From positions 1 through 64,000 of the forward strand of contig JAJEAD010000063.1 in the NCBI GenBank assembly GCA_022824305.1: DNA of 64,000 bases, in the 5' to 3' direction. The DNA is from Gammaproteobacteria bacterium (lineage in GTDB: Bacteria; Pseudomonadota; Gammaproteobacteria; HK1). The translations under genes were made by a program, and so were the position numbers. The stretch's first letter is position 1. Every line of letters begins with the position of its first letter. This document shows positions 43,523 through 52,516 of this stretch, piece by piece. The notes under the pieces were generated by a model, which was given only the letters and a program-made list of their open reading frames with translations, did not search any database and was not told the origin of the DNA.

Positions 43523-44374
43523 ATGAAGTCGCGGGGTACGCCGATCCCCTCCTGGGCCTGCGCGCTCATGCTCTGCGCACTCTGCGCGACGGGCGCCGCC
43601 ACTTTGGCGACGGAAAGCGGTGTGCGCCTCGACGGCCCGCGCACGCAGGGCGGCCTGCTCCGCGGCCAGGCGCCGCCCGGCTCCGCCGTCGAACTCGACG
43701 GCGCCCCGGTGCGGGTGTCGGAAGACGGGTGGTTCCTCGTCGGCTTCGGGCGGGACGCGCCGCCGGAAGCGGTGCTCGAAGTGACGTGGCCGGACGGCCG
43801 GCAAGAGCGGCACGCTATCGTGGTGAAGCGGCGCGAGTACGAGATCGAGCGTATCGACGGACTGCCCGAGGGCAAGGTGACACCGCGCAGCGAAGAAGAT
43901 CTCGCGCGCATTGCGGCGGATGTCGCGTTGGTGAAGGAGGCGCGCCGCACCGACGACGCCCGCACGGACTTCCTCGACGGCTTCCAGTGGCCGGTCAAGG
44001 GCCGCATCTCGGGCGTCTACGGATCCCAGCGCATCCTGAACGGAGAGCCGCGGCGGCCGCACTACGGCATCGACATCGCGGCGCCGACCGGCACGAAGGT
44101 CCTCGCGCCCGCCGGCGGCGTGGTGACGCTCGCTCACCCGGACATGTTCTTCTCCGGCGGCACTCTCATCCTCGACCACGGTCACGGCCTCTCCTCGGCT
44201 TTCCTGCACCTGTCGCGCATCCTGGTCGAGAGGGGCGATCGGGTGTCGCAGGGGCAGCCGATAGCGGAGGTGGGCTCGAGCGGCCGCTCCACGGGAGCGC
44301 ATCTCGACTGGCGCATCAATCTCTTCAGCCGACGCCTCGATGCGGCTCTGCTCGCGGGTCCGATGCCGGAGTGA
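43523..44374 (+). CDS. M23-family peptidoglycan endopeptidase (LytM-like)
   Basis: An exported zinc metallopeptidase of about 283 residues. The signal segment SWACALMLCALCATGAATLATES is followed by a small beta domain (residues 40-105) and the LytM domain. Zinc ligands are in HYGIDIAAPTG (H and D) and GAHLDWRIN (H), with the catalytic histidine in HGHGLSSAFLHLS. The catalytic residues look intact, so it should cleave peptidoglycan crosslinks rather than act only as an activator. An ATG at 43493 is an alternative start. Confidence 0.87.
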   Translation: MKSRGTPIPSWACALMLCALCATGAATLATESGVRLDGPRTQGGLLRGQAPPGSAVELDGAPVRVSEDGWFLVGFGRDAPPEAVLEVTWPDGRQERHAIVVKRREYEIERIDGLPEGKVTPRSEEDLARIAADVALVKEARRTDDARTDFLDGFQWPVKGRISGVYGSQRILNGEPRRPHYGIDIAAPTGTKVLAPAGGVVTLAHPDMFFSGGTLILDHGHGLSSAFLHLSRILVERGDRVSQGQPIAEVGSSGRSTGAHLDWRINLFSRRLDAALLAGPMPE

Positions 44375-44404
44375 CGAAGCGGGCGCCCGCATCCGGACCC
44401 GGCG

Positions 44405-45559
44405 TCAGAAGGGCAAGCCTTCCTTCTGCAGGTGCCGGCCGATCAGCATCTTCTGGATCTGGTTGGTGCCGTCGAAGATCTCGAGCGCCTTGACGTCGCG
44501 CATCACGCGCTCCACCGGATAGGCCCGGGAAAGGCCGTAGCCCCCCAGCACCTGCACCGCGTCCACCGCGATGCGCATGGCAGTCCGGGTGCAGATCAGC
44601 TTGGCCATCGCCGCGTAGGTGCTCGCCTCCCTCGAGGTCTCCCCCGCCAGCTTGGCGATCGCCTGCTCCCAGAGCGCGCGTGCCGCAGCCAGCTCGGCGG
44701 CCATCTCGGCGAGCAGGAACTGCAGGCCCTGGTGCTCGATGATCGGCTTGCCGAACTGCACGCGATCCCGGGCGTGGGCGACCGCGTGCTCCAGCGCGCC
44801 CGTGGCGGCGCCCACCGCCATCGCCGCGCAGTTCAGCCTCGCCTCGTCCAGGGTGATCATCGCGATCCGGAACCCCTCGCCCTCGTTGCCGAGAAGGTGG
44901 TCCGCGGGAATGCGCGCATCGTCGAAGACGAGCTCCGTGGTCGGGCTCCCGCGCAGCCCGATGAGGTCCTCGTCCCGTCCGATGACGAGTCCGGGAGTGT
45001 CCCGGGGAACGAGGAAGGCGCTCACTCCCTTGTGGCGGGCCTCCGGATCGGTCTTCGCGAAGAGCACGTAGACCCCGCCGACCGAGCCGTTCGTGCACCA
45101 GCACTTGCGCCCGTTGATGACGTACTCGTCGCCGCGGCGCTCGGCCCGGGTCGCAATCGCGGCCGCATCCGACCCGGCCCCCGGCTCCGAGAGCGCGAAG
45201 CAGGGAATGACCTCGCCGGAGGCGATCCGCGGCAGCCACTCGCGCTTGAGGCGCTCCGGCGCGGCGTGGACGATGGGCGTGGTGGCGTCGCCGCAGTTGG
45301 AGAAGACCAGGGCGAAGCTCGAGCTCACGCGCGCGAAGCGCTCGGAGACGAGCAGCGGGGTCACGAGATCCGGCCCCGTGCCGCCGTACTCCTCCGGAAT
45401 CCAGAGCCCGAGCAGCCCGATATCGGCCACCGCCGCGTACAGGTCGGACGGAAAGCGGTTGCTCGCGTCGATCTCCGCCGCGCGGGGGGCGATCCTCTCG
45501 CGCACCAGCCGGTCGACACCGGCCAGGATCAGCTCGCGGTCCTGTGCATCGATGCTCAT
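44405..45559 (-). CDS. Acyl-CoA dehydrogenase
   Basis: A 384-residue FAD-dependent acyl-CoA dehydrogenase. FAD and substrate signatures ACFALSEPGAGSDAAAI-like, RKCWCTNGSVGGVYVL and QVLGGYGLSRAYPVERVMRDVKAL are present. The position of the catalytic glutamate at the C-terminus (family E-G-T-N-Q) is Asp363 (FDGTNQIQ), a conservative but notable change. The ATG directly follows the stop of the enoyl-CoA hydratase gene, so the two are co-transcribed. Likely part of a cyclic or branched acid CoA pathway with the neighbouring BadH-like SDR. Confidence 0.9.
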   Translation of the reverse strand: MSIDAQDRELILAGVDRLVRERIAPRAAEIDASNRFPSDLYAAVADIGLLGLWIPEEYGGTGPDLVTPLLVSERFARVSSSFALVFSNCGDATTPIVHAAPERLKREWLPRIASGEVIPCFALSEPGAGSDAAAIATRAERRGDEYVINGRKCWCTNGSVGGVYVLFAKTDPEARHKGVSAFLVPRDTPGLVIGRDEDLIGLRGSPTTELVFDDARIPADHLLGNEGEGFRIAMITLDEARLNCAAMAVGAATGALEHAVAHARDRVQFGKPIIEHQGLQFLLAEMAAELAAARALWEQAIAKLAGETSREASTYAAMAKLICTRTAMRIAVDAVQVLGGYGLSRAYPVERVMRDVKALEIFDGTNQIQKMLIGRHLQKEGLPF

Positions 45560-46309
45560 TCAGCTCGCGCCTCCCGCTCCGCTCAGGGTGTCGCCGGCCG
45601 AGAGCGCGCGATCGCTCAGCTCGTCGAGCAGGCGCGCGGCGCCGCGCGGCGCGCCGTAGCCGTGCACGATGGCCTGCTTCGCCAGCTCCACGGTGTCGCG
45701 CTTCACCTCGGATGCGTACGCGCCGGCGAAGGAGCGCGCCCGCTCCAGCGCCTCGCCGTCCGGCACCACTTCGTTCACCAGGCCGATCGCCTTCGCCTCC
45801 TCCGCCGACAGGCGCTGCCCCAGCAGGGCCATCGCCTTGGTGTGGGCGATCCCCACGAGCCTCGGCAGACGAGTCAGCCCTCCCCAGCTCGGCAGCAACC
45901 CGAGCCGGCGCACCTCCGGCAGGCCCAGGCTCGCGCCCCGCGCGGCGATCCGGCAGTCGCAACTGATCGCGAGCTCGAGCCCGCCGCCCAGGCAGTAGCC
46001 TTCGATCGCCGCGATCACCAGGCAGGGGTGCTCCTCGATCAGCTCCAGCAAACGCAGACCGCGAGCGTGATGGCGGCGGCTCTGCTCCGCGCTGCGCTCC
46101 GCGTACGCCTTGACGTCATCGCCGGCGCAGAAGGCCCGGGTGCCCGCGCCATGCAGGACGATCACCGACACGTCGCCCTCCGCGCACGCGGTGAAGGCGT
46201 CGAAGAGCATCCCCATCGCCACGTGGTCCAGCGAGTTGCGGCGCGCCTCCCGGTTGATGGTGATGATGGCCACCCGGTCTTCGGTGGTCACGACAATCGG
46301 CTCGCTCAC
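45560..46309 (-). CDS. Enoyl-CoA hydratase/isomerase family protein
   Basis: A 249-residue crotonase. The oxyanion-hole segments are GTRAFCAGDDVKAYAERS and IEGYCLGGGLELAISCDCRIA; the usual catalytic glutamate is present in LPEVRRLGLLPSWGG. GTG start at 46309 with AGGAGAA upstream. It directly precedes the acyl-CoA dehydrogenase gene; the two would carry out consecutive beta-oxidation-type steps. Confidence 0.9.
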   Translation of the reverse strand: MSEPIVVTTEDRVAIITINREARRNSLDHVAMGMLFDAFTACAEGDVSVIVLHGAGTRAFCAGDDVKAYAERSAEQSRRHHARGLRLLELIEEHPCLVIAAIEGYCLGGGLELAISCDCRIAARGASLGLPEVRRLGLLPSWGGLTRLPRLVGIAHTKAMALLGQRLSAEEAKAIGLVNEVVPDGEALERARSFAGAYASEVKRDTVELAKQAIVHGYGAPRGAARLLDELSDRALSAGDTLSGAGGAS

Positions 46310-46446
46310 GGGCGGTTCTCCTGTGGTCGTTGGCGAGGGCCTCGCTCGTCGCGCCGCCGGGGCGCGCTGCGCGATCGATTGGGCCGCCCCCTGGTACTCC
46401 GCCCGCGGCGGCGGCCGGGCGGTCCGGGACGGCCCTGCGCCGCGCT

Positions 46447-47295
46447 TCAGTCGAACCCGAATACCCGCGCCGCGTTTGCGTGGAGGAACTTCTCGAGCGA
46501 GGCGTCACGAAGGCCGAGCTCGCCGAGCTGGGCCAGCGACTCCCCATGGTCTATCAGCGGGAAGTCCGTGCCCCACATGCACTTGTCCCTGCCGTGCGAA
46601 TTGATGAAGCGCACCATCTCCGCCTTCCAGTACTTGGGCGCGTAGGCCGAAGTCCCGAGGAACACGTTGGGGTGTTTCCACGCCAGCGCGATCGCCTCTT
46701 CCACCCAGGGCCATCCGGTGTGGGTGCACACGATGGCGAGATCCGGGAAGTACAGCGCCACTTTGTCGAGATGCATGGGTCGGCCCGGATCGTTGGGCAT
46801 CAGGTCCAGGGTGTGGCCGGTCGACACGATGACCGGAACTCCGAGCTCCTGGCACTTGGCGTAGTAGGGAAAGTAGTACGCGTGGTCGGGGGGCAGGCCG
46901 AACCCGTGCGGATGCAGGTGGGCGCCGACGAAGGCGTGCTCCCGCACCACGCGCTCGAGCTCGGCGACCCCCTTCATTCGCTGGTGCACGTTGATGCCGA
47001 AGAGACCGTGCAGGCGATCCGGCGCCTGCTCCTTCACCGCGATCACCTCTTCGTTCGTGGAGTGCTCGAGCAGCTTCTGCTGCTGCACCGACCAGGTCTT
47101 GATGGCGCAGACGAAGACCCTCTCCACCCCGAGGCGGTCCATGCGCGCAATGAACTCCGGCACTTCGTACGAGGCGACCTGGCGAGCCCGCCCCACCTGC
47201 GCGAAGCGACTGTGCTCCTCCTCGTTCTCCAGGTAGTTCTTGCGAATCCCGGCGGGAGTGAAGTCGTTGCAGAGAATGTCGATCGCGCGCGTCAT
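46447..47295 (-). CDS. Amidohydrolase-2 family protein
   Basis: A 282-residue TIM-barrel hydrolase or decarboxylase. The typical N-terminal H-x-H is absent (DILCNDFTPAG). GAHLHPHGFGL, VIVSTGHTL, IVCTHTGWPWVEEAIALAWKHPNVFLGTSAYAPKYW and the metal aspartate in MWGTDFPLID identify the family. GGAGGGA precedes the ATG. It lies in a CoA-ester degradation cluster, where such proteins can open rings or decarboxylate intermediates; the exact role is unknown. Confidence 0.85.
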   Translation of the reverse strand: MTRAIDILCNDFTPAGIRKNYLENEEEHSRFAQVGRARQVASYEVPEFIARMDRLGVERVFVCAIKTWSVQQQKLLEHSTNEEVIAVKEQAPDRLHGLFGINVHQRMKGVAELERVVREHAFVGAHLHPHGFGLPPDHAYYFPYYAKCQELGVPVIVSTGHTLDLMPNDPGRPMHLDKVALYFPDLAIVCTHTGWPWVEEAIALAWKHPNVFLGTSAYAPKYWKAEMVRFINSHGRDKCMWGTDFPLIDHGESLAQLGELGLRDASLEKFLHANAARVFGFD

Positions 47296-47314
47296 CGCCG
47301 TCCCTCCGGGCTCG

Positions 47315-48061
47315 TCAGAGCCCCCGGTTCACTCCGCCGTCGACCAGCAGATTCTGGCCGGTGATGGAGGCGGCGCCCGGCGACAGCAGGAAGGCGACGG
47401 TGGCGGCCAGCTCCTCCATGCCCACCGCGCGCCGGGTCGGCACCGCTCGTCGCACCTCGTCGCTCATCGGCCAGTTGTCGACGAAGCCCGGCAGGATGTT
47501 GTTCATGCGGATGCCCTCGCGCGCGTAGCGATCGGCGTAGAGCTTGGTGAAGCTGTGCATGGCGCCTCGCGTCGTGCCGGAGACCGGAAACATCAGGCGC
47601 GGCTCGGCCGCGGCGAAGGTCGAAATGTTGACGATAGCGCCCCCGCCCTGCCGGCGAAACACCGGGGTGACCGCTCTCGCCATGCGGATGACGTTCATCA
47701 CGTAGAGGTCGAAGCCGAAGGACCAGGACTCGTCGGGAATGTCGATGAGCTCGCGATCCAGGTCGGGGTCGTAGGCCGGCCCGGACGCCTCGATGGACTC
47801 CTTGTCCTTCCCCGTGTTGTTGACCACGCCATCGATGCGCCCGTAGGTCGAAAACGCCAGGTCCACCAGCGCGTGGATGTCGCCGGGCACCGTCACCGAG
47901 CCGTTCATCCCGGTCCCGCCCAGCGCTTCGGCCAGGCGCACGCTCGCACCCGAAGGGGACATCAGCACGACCTTGTAGCCGCGCTCGGCCAGGCCCCGGG
48001 CGCAGGCGGCGCCGATGCCCTGCCCCGCGGCGGTGACGATCGCTACCTTGGGCTCACTCAT
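47315..48061 (-). CDS. SDR-fold protein lacking the catalytic Tyr-Lys
   Basis: A 248-residue Rossmann-fold protein of the short-chain dehydrogenase family. The nucleotide motif TAAGQGIG, VNNTG, NIST and the C-terminal LLVDGGVNRGL are in place. Where active SDRs have Y-x-x-x-K before the helix G-A-L-H-S-F-T-K, this protein reads VSGTTRGAMHSFTK, so Tyr becomes Ser and Lys becomes Arg. It may be a non-reducing binder or use altered chemistry. The AMP-ligase gene ends 16 bases upstream of its start. Confidence 0.82.
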   Translation of the reverse strand: MSEPKVAIVTAAGQGIGAACARGLAERGYKVVLMSPSGASVRLAEALGGTGMNGSVTVPGDIHALVDLAFSTYGRIDGVVNNTGKDKESIEASGPAYDPDLDRELIDIPDESWSFGFDLYVMNVIRMARAVTPVFRRQGGGAIVNISTFAAAEPRLMFPVSGTTRGAMHSFTKLYADRYAREGIRMNNILPGFVDNWPMSDEVRRAVPTRRAVGMEELAATVAFLLSPGAASITGQNLLVDGGVNRGL

Positions 48062-48077
48062 TCGCCGGGCTCCCGTG

Positions 48078-49409
48078 TCAACGGCGACGCTCGTCGATCC
48101 ATCGGCGCGCCTTGTACTCACTGTGCCGCAAGGTGCCGGGCGCCACCACCTCGACCCGGAAGCGGATGCCGATCCGCTCGCGCAGGCTCGCGGAGACCCG
48201 CGGCGGGAGGGCGTCTCCTCGCACGCCGCTCTTCGGCATGAGTTTCACGGTGGCGACGTCGGCCTCCGTCGCGTCCGAAGTGAGCACGACCTGGTACTCG
48301 TCGACCTCGTCCACCGCGAAGATCACGTCGTCCACCGCCTGGGGCCAGATGTTGACGCCCTTGACCTTCTTCATGTCGTCGAGCCGGCCGATGGAGCACA
48401 TCTCCAGCCCGGTGAAGGGCCTGCCGCAGCGGCAGGAGCCGGGCTCGTGCCATATCGCGCGATCCCGCAAGCGTATCCGAATGGCCGGGGTATCGGTGCG
48501 GTACAGGCTGGTGAACACGATCTCTCCCTCCTCGCCGTGGCGCACGTGGCGGCCGGTCTCAGGCTCGATCACCTCGACGAGATGGTAGGGATCGATGTTG
48601 TGCACCGTGCCCGGCCGCTCGCGGGTGCCGATGCCGTACTCGCAGGCGAAGGCGTGGTCGTTCCCGGACTGGGTGGAGCCGTAGCGGTCGAACACCGGCG
48701 CATCCCAGGCCGCCTCCAGACGCCGGAACCAGGAGAAGCCGGCATGCTCGCCGCCCGCGAGCAGCGCCCGGATCCCGGGCGAGGGCGGCCGCTCCTCGCT
48801 GACGGCGGCGAGATGCGCGAAGTAGGAGGTGGTGCCGAACAACGCCGCGGGTCGAAAGCGGCGCAGCAGGTCGAGCTTCCGGCGGACGTCGTAGTTTCCG
48901 ACCGCGGACACCGTCAGACCGGCGCCGAGCGCGCCGTGGTACTCGCACCGGCCTCCCGAGGTCATGGTAATCGGCATGGTGAGGAACACCGTGTCGCCGC
49001 GCGCGAGGCCGGCCCAGCGCAGACCGTAGGCGTACACCCGCTGGGTGACCTCGAACTCCGCCGCGGTCTGGGCATGGAGCTCCTGGCCCTGGCCGGAGGT
49101 GCCGCTCGTGCTGCAGATTATCAGCGGCTCGCCGAGCGACAGGGCGTGCTCGAGGCGACGGCCGTAGGGCGGATGCGCCTGCTGGTCCTCCATGAAGTGG
49201 CGCTTCTCCACGGTGGGAATGCGGGCCGCGAACTCCTCGAGGCTCCCGATCCCGCACCCGTCGGCCCCCGCCGCCTTCCAGTGATCGCGGTAGAAGGCGT
49301 TGACCGACCGGGTCTTCTCGAGAAGGGTCTCGAGGCGCTGAAGCTGCAGCGCCCGAATGGTCTCGGGGCTGGCGCGCTCGAGTTCGGGATCGAGGTAGCG
49401 CGGCTCCAT
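48078..49409 (-). CDS. Phenylacetate-CoA ligase-like AMP-forming enzyme
   Basis: A 443-residue adenylating enzyme of the PaaK type. The P-loop-like ICSTSGTSGQGQELHAQT, FGTTSYFAHLAAV, FDRYGSTQSGNDHAFACEYG and GRLDDMKKVKGVNIWPQAVDDVI (hinge) match PaaK and related CoA ligases. CRCGR near residue 340 resembles the cysteine pair of the family. It would activate an aromatic or cyclic carboxylic acid to its CoA ester to start the pathway encoded by the neighbouring genes. The chosen ATG at 49409 gives normal length. Confidence 0.85.
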   Translation of the reverse strand: MEPRYLDPELERASPETIRALQLQRLETLLEKTRSVNAFYRDHWKAAGADGCGIGSLEEFAARIPTVEKRHFMEDQQAHPPYGRRLEHALSLGEPLIICSTSGTSGQGQELHAQTAAEFEVTQRVYAYGLRWAGLARGDTVFLTMPITMTSGGRCEYHGALGAGLTVSAVGNYDVRRKLDLLRRFRPAALFGTTSYFAHLAAVSEERPPSPGIRALLAGGEHAGFSWFRRLEAAWDAPVFDRYGSTQSGNDHAFACEYGIGTRERPGTVHNIDPYHLVEVIEPETGRHVRHGEEGEIVFTSLYRTDTPAIRIRLRDRAIWHEPGSCRCGRPFTGLEMCSIGRLDDMKKVKGVNIWPQAVDDVIFAVDEVDEYQVVLTSDATEADVATVKLMPKSGVRGDALPPRVSASLRERIGIRFRVEVVAPGTLRHSEYKARRWIDERRR

Positions 49410-49479
49410 GCAACCCACCCTTTGAGGAGCCCGCATCATATACTGTCCCGCCTTAAGTGGCTCTGCGGGCAGGAGAAAA

Positions 49480-50223
49480 ATGGCAAGGGGAAGGATCGCG
49501 CTGGTGACCGGGGCGGCGGGCGGCATCGGCCGGGCGGTGGTTGCGCGCCTGGTCGCGGACGGGTTTCGGGTCGCCGCCGTCGACATCGACGAGGCGCGCA
49601 TGACGGAGCTCACCGGCGCGGTGCGTGACGGGGTCACGCCCTTCGTCTGCGATCAGACCGACGAGGCGGCAATCGGCGCGGTGGTGGAGCGGGTGGAAAC
49701 GGAGCTCGGTCCCGTTCACGCGCTGGTCAACACCATAGGCTGGGTCGGCACCACGCGCTTCATCGAGGAGGACTCCGATTACTGGCGGAAGATCATCGCC
49801 GTCAACCTGGAGTCGATCCTCTACGTCACCCACCCGGTGCTGGAGCGCATGATCGAGCGCAAGGCGGGGACGGTGTGCAACTTCTCGTCCGACGCGGGCC
49901 GAATCGGCACGAGCTGCGAGGTGGTCTACTCGGCCTGCAAGGCAGGGGTGATCGCGCTCTGCAAGAGCCTCGCGCGCGAGAACGCACGCTACGGGATCAA
50001 CTTCAACGTCGTCTCGCCCGGCCCCACCGACACGCCGCTGCTCAAGGAAGAGATCGAGCAGAACCCCGAGCTCATCCAGCGCATGACCCGGCTCATTCCC
50101 TTCCGTCGCGTCGCCCAACCCGAAGACCAGGCGGCCGCGGTCAGCTTTCTCGTCTCCGACGACGCCTCCTACATCACCGGTCAGGTCATCAGCGTCAGCG
50201 GCGGATTGACCATGGTCGACTGA
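49480..50223 (+). CDS. SDR resembling 2-hydroxycyclohexanecarboxyl-CoA dehydrogenase (BadH-like)
   Basis: A 247-residue classical SDR. TGAAGGIG, VNTIGW, NFSSDAGRIG and YSACK contain the cofactor loop and catalytic Ser, Tyr and Lys. SDAGRIGTSCEVVYSACKAG and the closing VISVSGGLTM are close to BadH of cyclohexanecarboxylate degradation, with which it aligns over the whole length. AGGAG precedes the ATG. It diverges from the AMP ligase and is followed 13 bases later by a CaiB-type CoA transferase. It probably oxidises a beta-hydroxyacyl-CoA. Confidence 0.85.
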   Translation: MARGRIALVTGAAGGIGRAVVARLVADGFRVAAVDIDEARMTELTGAVRDGVTPFVCDQTDEAAIGAVVERVETELGPVHALVNTIGWVGTTRFIEEDSDYWRKIIAVNLESILYVTHPVLERMIERKAGTVCNFSSDAGRIGTSCEVVYSACKAGVIALCKSLARENARYGINFNVVSPGPTDTPLLKEEIEQNPELIQRMTRLIPFRRVAQPEDQAAAVSFLVSDDASYITGQVISVSGGLTMVD

Positions 50224-50236
50224 GCACCGGCTAAGC

Positions 50237-51364
50237 ATGGGCAAGCTTCTCGAAGGACTTCGGGTCGTGGACTTCAGCCAGTACATACCCGGCCCTTACG
50301 CCACCTGGCTGCTTGCCCAGATGGGGGCCGAGGTGGTGAAGGTCGAACGTCCGGGGGGCGAGGCCATGCGCTCGGTAGGCCCCCGGGACTCCGATGGCGT
50401 CTCGGCCTTCTACAAGACCGTGAACAGCGACAAGTCCATCGTCGAGCTCGATCTCAAGGCGCCCCGGGATCGCGAGGTCTTCGCCGCCCTGCTGGAACAC
50501 GCCGACGTGCTGGTCGAATCGTTCCGCCCGGGGGTGATCGAGCGCCTCGGATTCGGGCCGGAGGAACTCCGGCAGCGCTGTCCGCGCCTGATCGTCTGCT
50601 CGATCTCGGGCTACGGCCAGAACGGCCCCTATCGCCTGCGCCCCGGACACGACATCAACTACCTGGCCTTCTCGGGACTGCTGGCCGGGACCGGCACGAG
50701 GGAGGCGCCGGTTGCGCCCTCGCCGCCGGTATCGGACTACGCGAGCGCCCTGCAGGCGGCGGCCACCGTGCTCGGAGCGGTGGTCTCGCGTCACCGGACG
50801 GGGCGGGGAGCCTGGCTCGACGTCGGCATGGCCGACACCGTGCTCGCCTGGCAGAGCACCGCGCTCTCGAACCTCAGCCGCACCGGCTATCCGCTCACGC
50901 GCGGCGAGGGGGTCGAGACCGGCGCCAGGGCGGACTACCGGGTCTACGCGACCGCGGACGGGCGCTTCGTGACCCTGGGGGCGCAGGAGTCCCATTTCTG
51001 GGAGAACTTCTGCCGCGCCGTCCGTCGACCGCAATGGATCGAGAGGCACGAGGACCCCATGCCGCAGAGCGATCTCATCGCCGAGGTGGCGGCACTCTTC
51101 GCCGGCCGTTCCCTCTCGCACTGGCGCCGGCTGCTCGACGATGCGGACTGCTGTTTCGAGCCCGTCCTGGAGTACGGCGAGCTGCCGAATCATCCCCAGG
51201 TCGACGCCCGTCGAATGGTCCGCCGCGAGGAATGGCCGGATCCCCTGGTGCAGACTGCCTTTCCCGCCTGGATCGACGGTGAGGCGCCCGCGCCCTCGAA
51301 GCCGCCGCGCTACGCCTCCGGGCTCGAGATTGCGGAGAAGTGGAAGGCGGCGGCGCATGCCTGA
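50237..51364 (+). CDS. CaiB/BaiF family (class III) CoA transferase
   Basis: A 375-residue class III CoA transferase. The N-terminal LRVVDFSQYIPGPYATWLLAQMGAEVVKVERPGG, the DVLVESFRPGVIERLGFG segment and GHDINYLAFSGLL, which holds the catalytic aspartate, are all typical. It moves CoA between carboxylic acids and would provide an alternative activation step for the pathway with the AMP ligase and BadH-like enzyme. It follows the SDR by 13 bases. Confidence 0.9.
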   Translation: MGKLLEGLRVVDFSQYIPGPYATWLLAQMGAEVVKVERPGGEAMRSVGPRDSDGVSAFYKTVNSDKSIVELDLKAPRDREVFAALLEHADVLVESFRPGVIERLGFGPEELRQRCPRLIVCSISGYGQNGPYRLRPGHDINYLAFSGLLAGTGTREAPVAPSPPVSDYASALQAAATVLGAVVSRHRTGRGAWLDVGMADTVLAWQSTALSNLSRTGYPLTRGEGVETGARADYRVYATADGRFVTLGAQESHFWENFCRAVRRPQWIERHEDPMPQSDLIAEVAALFAGRSLSHWRRLLDDADCCFEPVLEYGELPNHPQVDARRMVRREEWPDPLVQTAFPAWIDGEAPAPSKPPRYASGLEIAEKWKAAAHA

Positions 51365-51448
51365 CGCTGCCGCCAAGCGCCGGTTGGCCGGGGCGCCTGC
51401 CCCGGTCTACATTGAACTCCCGCACCAGGAACTCACGAGGGGGCACGC

Positions 51449-52432
51449 GTGTCCGACCATTACCTGACCCGTTCGCCCGTGACCGGACAGGAGTACGTCC
51501 CCATGCGTGCTCCCCGGTTCGCGGAGATCCCCACCTTCATGCGCGCTCCGCTGGCCGAGAGCCTAGAAGGGCTCGACATTGCGATGGTCGGCGTGCCCTT
51601 CGACGGCGGTGTCAGCAACCGCACCGGGGCGCGGCACGGGCCGCGCGAGATCCGCAACATGTCGAGCCTGATGCGCCCCATCCACCACGTGTCGCGGGTC
51701 AATCCCTACGAGCTCTGCACCGTCGCCGACGTCGGCGACGTGCACTTCAGCACCCTCTACGAGGCGGCGAAGGCGGTCGGCGACATCGAGACATTCTTCG
51801 GCAAGCTCCACGAGGCCGGGGTGGCGCCGCTCAGCGCGGGCGGCGACCACGCGATCACCTACCCCATCTTTCGCGCCATCGCCCGGGAGCGGCCGGTGGG
51901 CATGGTGCACATCGACGCCCACACCGACACCTGGGACGAGTACTTCGGCGCGAAGTTCCATCACGGCTCGCCCTTCCGCCTCGCCACGGAGGAGGGGCTG
52001 CTCGACCCGAAGCGCACCATACAGATCGGGATACGCGGTGCGCAGTTGTCCACCGAGCCCTGGGACTACTCCCTCGAGAAGGGCATGCGCGTGGTGTTCA
52101 TGGACGAGTTCGCGCGCGCGGGCGTGGACGCCATCGTCGAAGAAGCGCGTACCGTGGTGGGCGGCGGCCCCACCTACATCTCCTTCGACGTGGACGGCCT
52201 CGATCCGGTCTACGCTCCGGGCACCGGCACTCCGGAGGTCGGCGGCCTCACCACCCTGGAGGCGCAGACGCTGCTGCGGGGCCTGCGCGGGCTCGACATC
52301 GTCGGCGGGGACGTGGTGGAGGTGGCGCCGCCCTTCGACCCGAGCGGCAACACCGCCCTGGTGGGGGCCACCATGATGTACGAGATCCTGTGCCTCATGG
52401 CCGAGGCCGTGGTCGCCCGCAAGTCGGCGTGA
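51449..52432 (+). CDS. Ureohydrolase (agmatinase/guanidinobutyrase-type)
   Basis: A 327-residue binuclear-manganese hydrolase of the arginase/agmatinase family that releases urea from a guanidino compound. Metal ligands are H134 (GGDHA), D156, H158 and D160 (HIDAHTDT), and D247 and D249 (SFDVDGLDP). PVFDGGVSNRTGARHGPREIR at the start is typical of the agmatinase or guanidinobutyrase branch. GTG start at 51449 with GAGGGGG upstream. It ends the run begun by the SDR and CaiB genes; the exact guanidino substrate cannot be told from these motifs. Confidence 0.88.
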   Translation: MSDHYLTRSPVTGQEYVPMRAPRFAEIPTFMRAPLAESLEGLDIAMVGVPFDGGVSNRTGARHGPREIRNMSSLMRPIHHVSRVNPYELCTVADVGDVHFSTLYEAAKAVGDIETFFGKLHEAGVAPLSAGGDHAITYPIFRAIARERPVGMVHIDAHTDTWDEYFGAKFHHGSPFRLATEEGLLDPKRTIQIGIRGAQLSTEPWDYSLEKGMRVVFMDEFARAGVDAIVEEARTVVGGGPTYISFDVDGLDPVYAPGTGTPEVGGLTTLEAQTLLRGLRGLDIVGGDVVEVAPPFDPSGNTALVGATMMYEILCLMAEAVVARKSA

Positions 52433-52516
52433 GCGACGGCGGCCCGGGGTCGGGCGGCCCGTCGATGCCGCCCCCCGGACTCTGCTGCCCGCGCCCCCTG
52501 ACTCTGTTCGCGAGGC

